DNA of 64,000 bases from Candidatus Methylophosphatis haderslevensis (GCA_016711925.1 JADJSA010000008.1:1-64000); one strand, 5' to 3'. Shown: positions 53,481 through 63,691, counted from the first letter of the stretch. The notes: generated by a model not told the origin, from the letters alone. Translations and numbers: made by a program.

Positions 53481-53526
53481 TGCTGCTCGTGTCGGAGGCC
53501 CTTGTCATGCGCGGGTTGGGCTTGGC

Positions 53527-54600
53527 ATGAGCGACGAACTGCAGCGTCTGCGCGCGGAGATCGACAACCTCGACACCGAAATGCTCGCTCTGGTGAGCCG
53601 CCGCGCGCAGCTCGCAAGCCGAATCGGCGGCATCAAGCAGGGCAACATCTACCGTCCGGAGCGTGAAGCGCAGGTCTTGCGGCGGCTTGGCGAGTCCAAC
53701 CCCGGGCCGTTGCCCGAAGCTGCCGTCTACCGGATTTTCCGCGAAGTGATGTCAGCCTGTCTGGCGCTCGAACAGCCGTTGAACATTGCCTATCTGGGGC
53801 CGGCGGGCACGTTCTCCGAGTCGGCGGCGCGCAAGCATTTCGGTTCGGCTCCGACGCTGCTGCCGCTGGCGGCGATCGACGACGTTTACCGTGCGGTGGA
53901 GGCGGGCAATGCCCATTACGGCGTGGTGCCGGTCGAGAATTCGACCGAGGGCGCCATCGGCCGCACGCTCGACCTGCTGCTTGCCGGGTCGCTGGAGATT
54001 TGCGGCGAAGTTCAGTTGCGCATCCACCAGAACATGATGTCCAGGGCGGCGAGTCTCGCTGGTGTGAAGCGGCTGTACTCGCACGCGCAATCGCTTGCCC
54101 AGTGCCACGGCTGGCTCAACCGGAATGCCGCGCAACTGCAGCGGGTGCCTGTCGCAAGCAATGCCGAAGCGGCACGCATGGCGGCCGGCGACGCCGAGGC
54201 GTGCGCAATCGCGGGAGAGGCCGCCGCCGCGCTCTACGGGCTGCAGGTGCTGGCATCGAACATAGAGGACGATCCGAACAACACGACGCGCTTTGTCGTC
54301 ATTGGCGAACACGATGCCGGTCCATCCGGCCTCGACAAAACCTCGATTGTGTTCTCCGTGCCGAATCAGGCGGGCGCCGTGCTCGCATTGCTTGAACCAT
54401 TGTCGCGCCACGGCGTTTCGATGACCCGATTCGAGTCGCGTCCGGCACGCGGGCTGGGCGCCAGCGAGTGGAAGTATGTGTTCTTCGTCGACCTCGAGGG
54501 CCACAGATCCGACCCGCCGGTGGCGGCGGCATTGACTGAAATGCGCGCAATCGCCGGTTTTCTCAAAGTGCTCGGCTCCTATCCGCGCGCCGCAGCCTGA
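53527..54600 (+). CDS. pheA: Chorismate mutase/prephenate dehydratase
   Basis: 357 residues from the ATG at 53527; the open frame upstream is shadow of gyrA's end. Residues 1-90 are the chorismate mutase (LRAEIDNLDTEMLALVSRRA), about 95-270 the dehydratase (GPAGTFSESAA; NNTTRFVVIG near 252), then an ACT domain with FESRPARG for feedback by phenylalanine. Makes phenylpyruvate. Starts 46 bp after gyrA. Confidence 0.93.
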   Translation: MSDELQRLRAEIDNLDTEMLALVSRRAQLASRIGGIKQGNIYRPEREAQVLRRLGESNPGPLPEAAVYRIFREVMSACLALEQPLNIAYLGPAGTFSESAARKHFGSAPTLLPLAAIDDVYRAVEAGNAHYGVVPVENSTEGAIGRTLDLLLAGSLEICGEVQLRIHQNMMSRAASLAGVKRLYSHAQSLAQCHGWLNRNAAQLQRVPVASNAEAARMAAGDAEACAIAGEAAAALYGLQVLASNIEDDPNNTTRFVVIGEHDAGPSGLDKTSIVFSVPNQAGAVLALLEPLSRHGVSMTRFESRPARGLGASEWKYVFFVDLEGHRSDPPVAAALTEMRAIAGFLKVLGSYPRAAA

Positions 54601-54621
54601 ACCGACAATCCGGACTCGCCA

Positions 54622-55722
54622 ATGCGTATCGCCGACAACGCGCCCGACTACATTCGCGCCATATCCCCCTATCAGCCGGGCAAGCCGATCGCCGAACTGG
54701 CGCGGGAAATGGGGCTGGACGCACAGGACATCATCAAGCTGGCCTCGAACGAAAACCCGCTCGGCATGTCCCCGCGTGGCCGGCTGGCCATGCTGGATGC
54801 GGCGGACGAGGTTGCGCGCTACCCGGACGGAGGCGGCTTCGCCCTGAAGGCGGCACTGAGCCGCCGCCATGGCGTGCAGATGAACCAGATCGTGCTCGGC
54901 AACGGCTCGAACGATGTGCTCGACATGGCAGCGCGAGCCTTTCTGGCGCGTGGCAATTCGGCAGTCTATGCACAGCACGCGTTCGCGGTGTACCCGATCG
55001 CCACGCTGTCTGTCGGCGCCCGCGGAATCGAAGTGCCGGCGCGCGAGTATGGCCACGATCTGGACGCTATGCGTGCGGCGATCGCGCCGGATACCCGCGT
55101 CGTGTTCATCGCGAACCCGAACAATCCGACCGGTACCTTCGTCGCGGGCGCGCTGCTCGGTCGATTTCTCGAAGCGGTACCGCAGGACGTGCTGGTCGTG
55201 CTCGACGAGGCGTACAACGAGTACCTCGAACCGTCCCTGCAGTACGACAGCGTAGCCTGGCTGGCGCGGTTTCCCAATCTCTTGGTTACCCGCACGTTCT
55301 CCAAGATCTACGGCCTTGCCGGCCTGCGCGTAGGCTACGCGCTGGCGGACCCTGAAATTGCCGACCTGATGAACCGGGTGCGTCAGCCTTTCAATGTCGG
55401 CAGTCTCGCACTGGCTGCCGCGGAGGCGGCACTCGATGACGAGGAGTTCATCCGCCAAAGCTATGAGCTCAATCGGTTCGGCATGCGCCAGATCGTGAAC
55501 GGTCTCGATTCGCTCGGTCTCGAGCAGATTCCCTCATGCGGCAATTTCGTCGCGTTCCGGGTCGGCGATGCCGCGGGGGTCAATCAACGGCTATTGCGCC
55601 AAGGCGTGATCGTGCGGCCGATTGCCGGCTACGGGATGCCTGAACATCTGCGCGTCTCAATCGGCCGGGAGGACGAGAACGCACGCTTCCTGGCGGCGCT
55701 CGAACAGGCGCTAAAAGCTTGA
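54622..55722 (+). CDS. hisC: Histidinol-phosphate aminotransferase
   Basis: 366 residues, ATG start. Fold-type I PLP enzyme: ANPNNPTGTFV, VLDEAYNEYLE, and the PLP lysine in TRTFSKIYGLAGLRVGYA. In this operon type it may also transaminate aromatic amino acid precursors. Its stop overlaps the tyrA start. Confidence 0.92.
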   Translation: MRIADNAPDYIRAISPYQPGKPIAELAREMGLDAQDIIKLASNENPLGMSPRGRLAMLDAADEVARYPDGGGFALKAALSRRHGVQMNQIVLGNGSNDVLDMAARAFLARGNSAVYAQHAFAVYPIATLSVGARGIEVPAREYGHDLDAMRAAIAPDTRVVFIANPNNPTGTFVAGALLGRFLEAVPQDVLVVLDEAYNEYLEPSLQYDSVAWLARFPNLLVTRTFSKIYGLAGLRVGYALADPEIADLMNRVRQPFNVGSLALAAAEAALDDEEFIRQSYELNRFGMRQIVNGLDSLGLEQIPSCGNFVAFRVGDAAGVNQRLLRQGVIVRPIAGYGMPEHLRVSIGREDENARFLAALEQALKA

Positions 55723-56606
55723 TGCGGCCGATTTCCAGGCTCGTCGTATGCGGTGTCGGGCTGATCGGTGGGTCGGCCGCGCTGGCGCTGCGCGCCGCAG
55801 GCGCCGTCCGCCATGTCGTAGGCATAGGCCGTTCCCGGGCGTCGCTGGAGGCCGCGCAGCGCCTCGGCGTGATCGACGAGATCGCGACCGACTGGTCGCA
55901 GGCGCTGGCAGGCGCCGAGGTCGTGCTGGTTGCCGCACCAGTGGGTCAGGTGCAGGCCATCACCGCGGCGATGGCGCCCTACCTCGAGCCGGAAACCCTC
56001 GTGACCGACGCCGGCAGTACCAAGCGCGACGTGATCGAGGCGGTCCGGCGAAATTTGTTCTCACATCTCGCGCACGTGGTTCCGGCGCATCCGATTGCCG
56101 GTGCCGAACGCAGCGGCGTCGAAGCCGCGCAGGCTACGCTCTACCTGGATCGCCGCGTCGTCGTGACGCCGCTTGCAGAAAACACGCCGGCGGCAATCGA
56201 AAGGGTGTTCGCGTTCTGGCGGGCGTGCGGCGCGCTGGTCAGCAGCATGTCGCCGGAGGACCATGACAGAGTGTTTGCGGCGGTTAGCCACCTGCCGCAT
56301 CTGTTGGCGTTTGCGCTGGTGCATGAGTTCGCTGCACGCGACGATGCCGACCGCCTGTTCGGTTTTGCCGCGGGCGGGTTTCGCGATTTCACGCGGATCG
56401 CCAGCAGTCATCCGGAAATGTGGCGGGACATCTGCGTGGCCAACCGGCAGGCATTGATCGGCGAACTCGACGCCTACAGCGCCGAGCTCGCGCGTCTGCG
56501 CGCACTGCTCGCCGACGGAGACGGCGCGGCCCTCGAAGCGACCTTCACGCTTGCACGCACCGTGCGCAACGACTGGCTTGCCGGCAAACTGCCCGGCCAG
56601 CGGTGA
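55722..56606 (+). CDS. tyrA: Prephenate dehydrogenase family protein
   Basis: 294 residues from the ATG at 55722, overlapping the hisC stop. N-terminal NAD(P)-binding GVGLIGGSAALALRAAG; HPIAGAERSGVEAA and SHLPHLLAFALVH are family motifs. Leads to tyrosine; prephenate or arogenate specificity is not distinguished. Confidence 0.9.
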   Translation: MRPISRLVVCGVGLIGGSAALALRAAGAVRHVVGIGRSRASLEAAQRLGVIDEIATDWSQALAGAEVVLVAAPVGQVQAITAAMAPYLEPETLVTDAGSTKRDVIEAVRRNLFSHLAHVVPAHPIAGAERSGVEAAQATLYLDRRVVVTPLAENTPAAIERVFAFWRACGALVSSMSPEDHDRVFAAVSHLPHLLAFALVHEFAARDDADRLFGFAAGGFRDFTRIASSHPEMWRDICVANRQALIGELDAYSAELARLRALLADGDGAALEATFTLARTVRNDWLAGKLPGQR

Positions 56607-56630
56607 TCGGCAAGCGATCAGGGTGACAGC

Positions 56631-57926
56631 TTGAAATTCCTCGACATCGGCCCGCTGAAGTCGGCACAGGGCAGCGTGAGGCTGCCGGGTTCGAAGAGCA
56701 TTTCGAACCGCACGCTGTTGCTCGCGGCGCTGTCGGACGGCGGAACGGAGATTTGCGATCTGCTGGCCTCGGACGATGTCGAACGCATGATCGATTCGCT
56801 TGGTCGCCTTGGCGTTGCGATCAGTCCGACCGGTGCGGCGAATGGCTATCGGGTGAGCGGGGTCGGCGGTTTTCCGGTCAAGGATGCCGACCTCTTTCTG
56901 GGCAACGCCGGCACTGCGATTCGCCCGCTAACCGCTGCACTGTCACTGGCGCAAGGCCGCTACACGCTGTCCGGCGTGCCGCGCATGCACGAGCGGCCGA
57001 TCGGCGACCTTGTGGACGGATTGCGGCAAATCGGTGCCGATATTCGATACATGGAGAAAGAGGGCTATCCTCCGATCGAAATCCGGCCGGCAGCCATTCG
57101 CGTCGGCAGTGACATCAAGGTGCGCGGCGATGTGTCGAGCCAGTTTTTGACCGCCTTGCTGATGGCGCTTCCGATGCTCGGCGTCGAAACGACTATCGCG
57201 GTGGTCGGAGATCTGATTTCCAAGCCCTATGTCGCCATGACGCTCAATCTGATGCGCCGTTTCGGCGTGGCGGTCGAATGCGATGGCTGGTCGCGCTTCA
57301 CGATTCCTGCACGGGCAAGTTACGTTAGCCCGGGCACTATTCATGTCGAGGGCGATGCGTCCTCTGCCTCATATTTTCTGGCAGCCGGCGCGATCGGCGG
57401 AGGGCCGGTACGCGTGGACGGTGTGGGCCGCGACAGCATTCAGGGCGATGTGCGTTTCGCCGACGAACTTGCCAAACTGGGTGCGCGCATCGAGATGGGG
57501 CCAAACTGGATCGAGGCGCGCAGTTCCGCGAACGGTCGGCTGAAGGCGTTCGACCTCGATCTCAATCACATTCCCGATGCGGCGATGACGCTTGCGGTGT
57601 GCGCGCTGTTTGCCGACGGTCGGTGCCGCCTCGGCAACATTGCGAGTTGGCGGGTGAAGGAAACGGACCGCATTGCCGCGATGGCCACCGAATTGGGCAG
57701 ACTCGGTGCGGCAACCGAGTCCGGTGCCGACTTTCTTGCCATAACGCCGCCGCTGCGTTTGATCGACGGCGCCGAGATCGATACCTACGAAGATCACCGG
57801 ATCGCGATGTGCTTTTCGCTGGCAGCGCTGGGCGGCGTGCGTGTGCGGATCAACGATCCAAAGTGCGTGAACAAGACATTTCCCGAATACTTCGACCGCT
57901 TTGCCAGCGTGACCCATGACGGCTGA
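56631..57926 (+). CDS. aroA: EPSP synthase (3-phosphoshikimate 1-carboxyvinyltransferase)
   Basis: 431 residues, TTG start at 56631. LPGSKSISNRTLLLAALSDG and LFLGNAGTAIRPLTAALSLA are signature segments; C-terminal DTYEDHRIAMCFSLAALGGV. Shikimate pathway step 6. Overlaps the cmk start by 11 bp. The intact GNAGTAIRPL stretch is the usual glyphosate-sensitive class I form. Confidence 0.95.
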   Translation: MKFLDIGPLKSAQGSVRLPGSKSISNRTLLLAALSDGGTEICDLLASDDVERMIDSLGRLGVAISPTGAANGYRVSGVGGFPVKDADLFLGNAGTAIRPLTAALSLAQGRYTLSGVPRMHERPIGDLVDGLRQIGADIRYMEKEGYPPIEIRPAAIRVGSDIKVRGDVSSQFLTALLMALPMLGVETTIAVVGDLISKPYVAMTLNLMRRFGVAVECDGWSRFTIPARASYVSPGTIHVEGDASSASYFLAAGAIGGGPVRVDGVGRDSIQGDVRFADELAKLGARIEMGPNWIEARSSANGRLKAFDLDLNHIPDAAMTLAVCALFADGRCRLGNIASWRVKETDRIAAMATELGRLGAATESGADFLAITPPLRLIDGAEIDTYEDHRIAMCFSLAALGGVRVRINDPKCVNKTFPEYFDRFASVTHDG

Positions 57927-58584
57927 GATTCCGGTAATCGCGATCGACGGGCCATCCGCCTCCGGCAAGGGAACGGTCGCGGCGCTCGTGGCGACCCGGT
58001 TGGGCTGGCATTATCTGGACAGCGGGTCGCTCTACCGCATCGTCGCACTGGCCGCGGTGCGGTCCGGCATCGACCTACAAGCCGGAAACGAGTTGGCGGA
58101 GCTTGCGCAACGGCTGCCGGCGCGCTTTTGCGACGGGCGGGTCTTGCTCGACGGCGACGATGTCACCGACGCCATTCGCAGCGAAGCCAGTTCCGCAGGA
58201 GCCTCGCGAATCGCCGCATTTCCCGCAGTGCGCGGTGCCCTGCTCGAACGGCAGCGCGCGTACCGCGTTGCGCCTGGCCTGGTCGCGGAAGGACGCGACA
58301 TGGGTTCGGTGGTTTTTCCGCAGGCTGGGCTCAAGGTTTATCTCACTGCGAGTGTCGAATCGCGCGCGCAACGCCGCTATAAGCAGTTGATCGAAAAGGG
58401 TTTGCCTGTTACACTCCACGACCTTTTGCAGGATCTGCGAGAGCGCGACGCGCGCGATGCGGGCAGAGCGGTCGCTCCCTTGCAACAGTGTGCGGATGCC
58501 TTGCTTCTGGATACCACGGCGATGACGATCGACCAGGCGGTCGATCGGATCGTTTCCTGGGCCACGGAGCGGTTCGCGATTTAG
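57916..58584 (+). CDS. cmk: Cytidylate kinase
   Basis: 222 residues, ATG start. P-loop IDGPSASGKGTVAALVATRL, then YLDSGSLYRIVALAA and GRDMGSVVFPQAGLKVYLTA. Phosphorylates CMP/dCMP. Conserved upstream partner of rpsA. Confidence 0.94.
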   Translation: MTAEIPVIAIDGPSASGKGTVAALVATRLGWHYLDSGSLYRIVALAAVRSGIDLQAGNELAELAQRLPARFCDGRVLLDGDDVTDAIRSEASSAGASRIAAFPAVRGALLERQRAYRVAPGLVAEGRDMGSVVFPQAGLKVYLTASVESRAQRRYKQLIEKGLPVTLHDLLQDLRERDARDAGRAVAPLQQCADALLLDTTAMTIDQAVDRIVSWATERFAI

Positions 58585-58719
58585 GTGTCGCAGTTCGGGA
58601 AGCGCGCTCCGTCGGTAGGTTTCGGCACTGAAACCGGGAAACGGAATGCCCGATCCGCGATGGATTTCAATGCTGGTCAACCAATGCCGTAGCAATACGG
58701 CGCCAGGGTCTTTTCCACA

Positions 58720-60438
58720 ATGTCTACAGAAACTGCCGCTGCGCCCGCAGCCCCCATGGAAAGTTTTGCCGCCCTCTTCGAAGAAAGCCTTGCGCGCCAG
58801 GAAATGCGCGCCGGCGAGGTGATTACCGCCGAAGTGGTGCGAGTCGATCAGAACCACGTTGTAGTGAACGCCGGCCTCAAGTCGGAAAGCTACATCGCGG
58901 TAGAAGAATTCAAGAATGATCATGGCGAAGTCGAGGTCAAGGCCGGCGACTATGTCATGGTTGCCATCGAAGCGCTGGAAGACGGCTATGGCGAGACCCG
59001 CCTGTCGCGCGACAAGGCCAAGCGCATCGCCGCCTGGAACGATCTGGAAAAGGCGCTCAACGAAGGACTGCTGGTCACCGGTTTGATCAGCGGTCGGGTC
59101 AAGGGCGGCCTGACCGTCATGACAAACGGCATCCGCGCGTTCCTGCCGGGTTCGCTGGTCGACACGCGGCCGGTCAAGGACACCACGCCGTATGAAGGCA
59201 AGGAATTCGAATTCAAGGTCATTAAGCTCGACCGCAAGCGCAACAACGTCGTCGTCTCTCGTCGCGCCGTTCTCGAAGCCACCGCGGGCGAGGAGCGCGA
59301 AGCGCTGCTGGCGAATCTGAAGGAAGGCACGGTCGTCAAGGGCATCGTCAAGAACATCACCGACTACGGCGCGTTCGTCGATCTGGGCGGCATCGACGGC
59401 TTGCTGCACATCACCGATCTGGCATGGCGCCGCGTGCGCCACCCGAGCGAAGTGCTCAACGTGGGTGACGAAGTGCAGGCGAAGGTTCTCAAGTTCGACC
59501 AGGAAAAGAACCGCGTCTCGCTCGGCCTCAAGCAACTCGGTGAAGACCCGTGGGTGGGCATCTCGCGTCGCTACCCGCAGGGTACCAGGCTGTTCGGCAA
59601 GGTCACCAACATCACCGACTACGGCGCGTTCGTAGAAGTCGAGCAGGGTATCGAGGGTCTGGTTCATGTGTCCGAAATGGACTGGACCAACAAGAACATC
59701 CATCCGACCAAAGTCGTCCAACTGGGTGACGAAGTCGAAGTGATGATCCTCGAGATCGACGAAGACCGTCGCCGCATTTCACTCGGCATGAAGCAGTGCA
59801 TGAGCAACCCGTGGGACGATTTTGCGCTCAACCAGAAGAAGGGCGACAAGGTGCGCGGCCAGATCAAGTCGATCACCGACTTCGGCGTGTTCATCGGTCT
59901 GCCGGGCGGCATCGACGGTCTGGTGCATCTGTCCGATCTGTCGTGGTCGCTGCCCGGCGAAGAGGCCGTGCGCAACTACAAGAAGGGCGACGAGATCGAG
60001 GCCGTGGTGTTGTCGATTGATGTCGAACGTGAGCGCATCTCGCTCGGCATCAAGCAGATGGAAGGCGACCCTTTCACCAACTACATTGCCACCCATGACA
60101 AGAACAGTGTCGTCAAGGGAACGGTCAAGTCAGTCGATGCCAAGGGCGCGGTAATCGTGCTCGACGGCGAGGTCGAAGGCTATCTGCGGGCATCCGAAGC
60201 GGCGCGCGATCGCGTAGAAGATCTGCGCGTGCTGCTCAAGGAAGGCGACGCGGTCGAAGCCATGATCATCAACGTCGATCGCAAGTCACGCGGCATCAAT
60301 CTCTCGGTGAAGGCCAAGGATCAAGCCGAGCAGAGCGATGCGATGCAGAAGCTGGCGAGCGAAGGCGGCAACGCGCAAAGCGGGACGACCAACCTTGGTG
60401 CGCTGCTCAAGGCCAAGCTCAACAGCTCGCAGAACTGA
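58720..60438 (+). CDS. rpsA: 30S ribosomal protein S1
   Basis: 572 residues, ATG start. Six S1 domains can be followed, e.g. GIVKNITDYGAFVDLGGIDG, GKVTNITDYGAFVEVEQGIE and GQIKSITDFGVFIGLPGGID. Binds mRNA and brings it to the small subunit. The 135-bp leader upstream (58585-58719) has no gene and may carry autoregulation. Confidence 0.96.
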   Translation: MSTETAAAPAAPMESFAALFEESLARQEMRAGEVITAEVVRVDQNHVVVNAGLKSESYIAVEEFKNDHGEVEVKAGDYVMVAIEALEDGYGETRLSRDKAKRIAAWNDLEKALNEGLLVTGLISGRVKGGLTVMTNGIRAFLPGSLVDTRPVKDTTPYEGKEFEFKVIKLDRKRNNVVVSRRAVLEATAGEEREALLANLKEGTVVKGIVKNITDYGAFVDLGGIDGLLHITDLAWRRVRHPSEVLNVGDEVQAKVLKFDQEKNRVSLGLKQLGEDPWVGISRRYPQGTRLFGKVTNITDYGAFVEVEQGIEGLVHVSEMDWTNKNIHPTKVVQLGDEVEVMILEIDEDRRRISLGMKQCMSNPWDDFALNQKKGDKVRGQIKSITDFGVFIGLPGGIDGLVHLSDLSWSLPGEEAVRNYKKGDEIEAVVLSIDVERERISLGIKQMEGDPFTNYIATHDKNSVVKGTVKSVDAKGAVIVLDGEVEGYLRASEAARDRVEDLRVLLKEGDAVEAMIINVDRKSRGINLSVKAKDQAEQSDAMQKLASEGGNAQSGTTNLGALLKAKLNSSQN

Positions 60439-60467
60439 CCGTTGGTAACCCGGGGCAGCGTTTCATC

Positions 60468-60752
60468 ATGACCAAATCCGAGCTGATTGCGCGGCTGGCT
60501 GCGCGGTTTCCGCAGTTGGTGGCGAAAGATGCTGATTTCGCCGTCAAGATGATTCTCGACCAGATGACCTCGTCCCTAGGGCGAGGCGACCGGATCGAGA
60601 TCCGGGGCTTTGGCAGTTTCGCTCTGAACTATCGACCCCCGCGAACCGGACGCAATCCAAAATCCGGCGAGCGGGTGCAGGTTCCCGAGAAATACGTTCC
60701 GCATTTCAAGGCGGGCAAGGAACTGCGCGAGCGCGTTGACCAGAATCCCTGA
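60468..60752 (+). CDS. ihfB: Integration host factor subunit beta
   Basis: 94 residues, ATG start. TKSELIARLAARFPQLVAKD and RIEIRGFGSFALNYRPPRTG with GRNPKSGERVQVPEKYVPHF are IHF-beta hallmarks. Bends DNA with IhfA. Standard position after rpsA. Confidence 0.95.
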   Translation: MTKSELIARLAARFPQLVAKDADFAVKMILDQMTSSLGRGDRIEIRGFGSFALNYRPPRTGRNPKSGERVQVPEKYVPHFKAGKELRERVDQNP

Positions 60753-60839
60753 ACGGACCCGCATGTCTGGTTTCGAGGCCATTGGGGGCGACGCGCGCGT
60801 CGCCCTTGCTTTTTCCGTGTCGGCTTGTGTGGGTGACTC

Positions 60840-61130
60840 ATGCGGTTCCTGATCTGGAGTGTGCGTATCGTCGTTTTTCTGTTGCTGCTGGCGTTTTTGA
60901 GCCGCAACAGCGGAACGGTAGGTGTTCAGTTCTTCTTCGATTCCCTTTGGACCGTGCCGCTGTCGCTGTTGATGCTGGTCTTCTTCGTCGCTGGCGTGCT
61001 CCTTGGGGTGACTGCGACCACGGCGACCTTGCTGCGTCAGCGGCGGGAACTCGGTCGATTGCGCTCCCGGGCCGCACAGGCGGAGCCCGCCGTCGAATCG
61101 CGTTCACCTGCCCCTGTGCAAAACGCATAG
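60840..61130 (+). CDS. lapA: Lipopolysaccharide assembly protein LapA
   Basis: 96 residues, ATG start. Two transmembrane helices (VRIVVFLLLLAFLSRNSGTV; PLSLLMLVFFVAGVLLGVTA) then a basic cytoplasmic tail: DUF1049. Works with LapB to set LPS synthesis. 8 bp before lapB. Confidence 0.88.
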   Translation: MRFLIWSVRIVVFLLLLAFLSRNSGTVGVQFFFDSLWTVPLSLLMLVFFVAGVLLGVTATTATLLRQRRELGRLRSRAAQAEPAVESRSPAPVQNA

Positions 61131-61138
61131 GCACGGCG

Positions 61139-62314
61139 ATGGAATTTGAACTGTGGTGGCTGGTCGCATTCCCGCTGTTCTTCGCGCTGGGATGGATTGC
61201 CGCCCGAATAGACATCAAGCATCTGGTGCGCGAGTCACGCGCGCTGCCGCGGTCATATTTTGCGGGGCTCAACTTTCTGCTCAACGAGCAACCCGACAAG
61301 GCGATCGACGCGTTCCTCGAAGCGGTCAAGGTCGATCCGCAGACCATCGAACTGCACTTCGCGCTGGGCAACCTGTTTCGCCGCCGGGGGGAGACCGACC
61401 GGGCGATCCGCATGCACCAGAATCTGGTCGATCGCAGCGATCTCGCGCCGGAACAGCGCATGCAGGCGATGGCTGAGCTTGGGCACGACTACCTGAAGGC
61501 CGGGTTGCTGGATCGTGCCGAGGACGTCTTCGTCAAGCTGCGCGATTCGGCACTGAAGGATGTTGCGCAGAAATTCCTGCTCGAAATCTATCAGCAGGAA
61601 AAGGAGTGGCTGAAGGCCATCGACATTGCGCGTGAGCTGCCCGATGGGTCGGGACATCTGTGGCAAAAGGAGATCGCGAATTTCTATTGCGAGCTGGCAG
61701 CGGGCGAGATGGCGCATTCGCGCAACCAGTCGGCCCGCGATTATCTCGACAGGGCGCTCGACAGCAACCGCAAGTGCGTTCGAGCCAATATTCTGCTCGG
61801 CGATCTGGCCGCCTCGGAGGGCGACCTCGGCACTGCGCTGGAAGACTGGAAGCGGATCGAGCAACAGAATCCGGTGTACCTGGCCCTGGTTGCCGCCCGC
61901 TTGATGGATGGCTACCGGCGCAAGGGGCAGGTCGAGCAGGGGATACAACTGTTGCGTTCCTATCTCGCGCAGCATCCTTCCCTCGATCTGCTGGACGCGG
62001 TGTTCCAGTGGGAGATGGAAAAGGAGGGCCCGCAGGCGGCCTACCAATTGGTACGCGACGAACTCGGCCGCAATCCGACGCTGCTCGGTCTCGATAAGCT
62101 GCTCGAGGCAGCCCTGCTTACCGTGACCGCGGAGCAGCGCAAGGATGTCGAACTGGTAAAGGGGCTCGTGCACTCCCATACACGACGGGTTGCGCGATAC
62201 CGGTGCGACGATTGCGGCTTCAAGGCACGCCAGTTCTACTGGCGTTGCCCGGCCTGCGGCGGGTGGGAAACCTATCCGCCAAAGCGAACCGAGGAATACG
62301 ACCTTACACCGTGA
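61139..62314 (+). CDS. lapB: Lipopolysaccharide assembly protein LapB
   Basis: 391 residues from the ATG at 61139; the long open frame upstream is shadow of lapA. N-terminal membrane helix (LWWLVAFPLFFALGWIAARI), TPR repeats over residues 40-340, and a C-terminal rubredoxin-like CDDCGF ... CPACGGW metal site. Controls LpxC turnover via FtsH. Confidence 0.92.
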   Translation: MEFELWWLVAFPLFFALGWIAARIDIKHLVRESRALPRSYFAGLNFLLNEQPDKAIDAFLEAVKVDPQTIELHFALGNLFRRRGETDRAIRMHQNLVDRSDLAPEQRMQAMAELGHDYLKAGLLDRAEDVFVKLRDSALKDVAQKFLLEIYQQEKEWLKAIDIARELPDGSGHLWQKEIANFYCELAAGEMAHSRNQSARDYLDRALDSNRKCVRANILLGDLAASEGDLGTALEDWKRIEQQNPVYLALVAARLMDGYRRKGQVEQGIQLLRSYLAQHPSLDLLDAVFQWEMEKEGPQAAYQLVRDELGRNPTLLGLDKLLEAALLTVTAEQRKDVELVKGLVHSHTRRVARYRCDDCGFKARQFYWRCPACGGWETYPPKRTEEYDLTP

Positions 62315-62364
62315 TGACTCGGCGATAGAATGGCGGTGTTCGAAATCCATCCGGGGAGAGCGCA

Positions 62365-63687
62365 GTGAAGGTGACGGTTGTGGGCAGCGGCTACGTCGGT
62401 CTGGTCAGCGGGGCATGCCTGGCGGATGTCGGCAACGACGTGCTGTGCCTGGATGTCGATCCCGACAAGATCGCCGTCCTGAATGCCGGTGGAATTCCGA
62501 TTCACGAACCGGGACTCGAAGCGATGATCGCGCGCAACCGTGTGGCCGGCCGGATTCGCTTCACCACCGACCCGGCCACCGCGGCGCGCCACGGAACGAT
62601 CCAGTTCATCGCCGTCGGCACGCCCCCCGGCGAGGATGGATCTGCCGATCTCCAGTATGTCGTCGCGGCGGCACGCAGCATCGGCAAGCACATGGACGGC
62701 TACCGGGTCGTCGTCGACAAATCGACGGTTCCGGTCGGAACGGCGGATCGCGTTCGCGCCGCAATAGCAGAGGAACTCGCCCAGCGGGGCACCGGCGAGG
62801 CGTTCAGCGTCGTTTCCAATCCGGAGTTCCTGAAGGAGGGGGCGGCGATCGAGGATTTCATGCGGCCGGACCGTATCGTCATCGGTGCCGACGACGACCT
62901 TGCCGTCGAGAAGATGCGGGAGTTGTATGCGCCGTTCCAGCGCAATCACGAACGCCTGCTGGTGATGGACGTACGCTCGGCCGAACTGACGAAATACGCG
63001 GCCAACGCCATGCTGGCGACGCGCATCTCGTTCATGAACGAATTGGCCAACCTTGCGGAGAAGCTGGGGGCCGACATCGAACTGGTGCGTCAGGGCATCG
63101 GTTCCGATCCGCGCATCGGCTACCACTTTCTCTATGCGGGGGCCGGCTATGGCGGCTCGTGCTTCCCCAAAGACGTCAAGGCGCTGATCCGTACCGCGCG
63201 CACTGCCGGTCAGGAACTGCAGATTCTGGGTGCCGTCGAATCGGCCAACGAAGCGCAGAAGGGCGTTCTTGGGCGCAAGGTCGTGGCGAGGTTTGGCGAG
63301 TCGCTGGCGGGGCGCCATTTCGCGCTATGGGGACTGGCCTTCAAGCCCAATACCGATGACATGCGCGAAGCACCCAGCGTCGTGCTGGTCAATGATCTGA
63401 TACGCCGCGGCGCCACGGTCAGCGCTTACGATCCGGTCGCAATGGCCGAGGCCGGCCGCGTATTCGGGGCGCAACCGAAACTCGCCTACGCGGAAAGCCC
63501 GATGGGGGCGCTCGATGGTGCCGATGCGCTGTTGATCATGACCGAATGGAAGGAATTCCGCAGCCCGGATTTCGATGCAATCAAGGCCAGACTCAAACAG
63601 CCGCTGATCATCGACGGGCGCAATCTGTTCGAACCTGCAACCGTGCGCCGTTACGGCATCGACTATCTTGCAATCGGCCGCCGGTGA
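62365..63687 (+). CDS. ugd: UDP-glucose 6-dehydrogenase
   Basis: 440 residues, GTG start with GGGGAGAGCGCA. NAD-binding VVGSGYVGLVSGACLADVGN; the catalytic cysteine C266 in GGSCFPKDVKAL; GLAFKPNTDDMREAPS. Makes UDP-glucuronate for surface polysaccharides. Other UDP-sugar dehydrogenases share these motifs. Confidence 0.88.
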   Translation: MKVTVVGSGYVGLVSGACLADVGNDVLCLDVDPDKIAVLNAGGIPIHEPGLEAMIARNRVAGRIRFTTDPATAARHGTIQFIAVGTPPGEDGSADLQYVVAAARSIGKHMDGYRVVVDKSTVPVGTADRVRAAIAEELAQRGTGEAFSVVSNPEFLKEGAAIEDFMRPDRIVIGADDDLAVEKMRELYAPFQRNHERLLVMDVRSAELTKYAANAMLATRISFMNELANLAEKLGADIELVRQGIGSDPRIGYHFLYAGAGYGGSCFPKDVKALIRTARTAGQELQILGAVESANEAQKGVLGRKVVARFGESLAGRHFALWGLAFKPNTDDMREAPSVVLVNDLIRRGATVSAYDPVAMAEAGRVFGAQPKLAYAESPMGALDGADALLIMTEWKEFRSPDFDAIKARLKQPLIIDGRNLFEPATVRRYGIDYLAIGRR

Positions 63688-63691
63688 CCGT

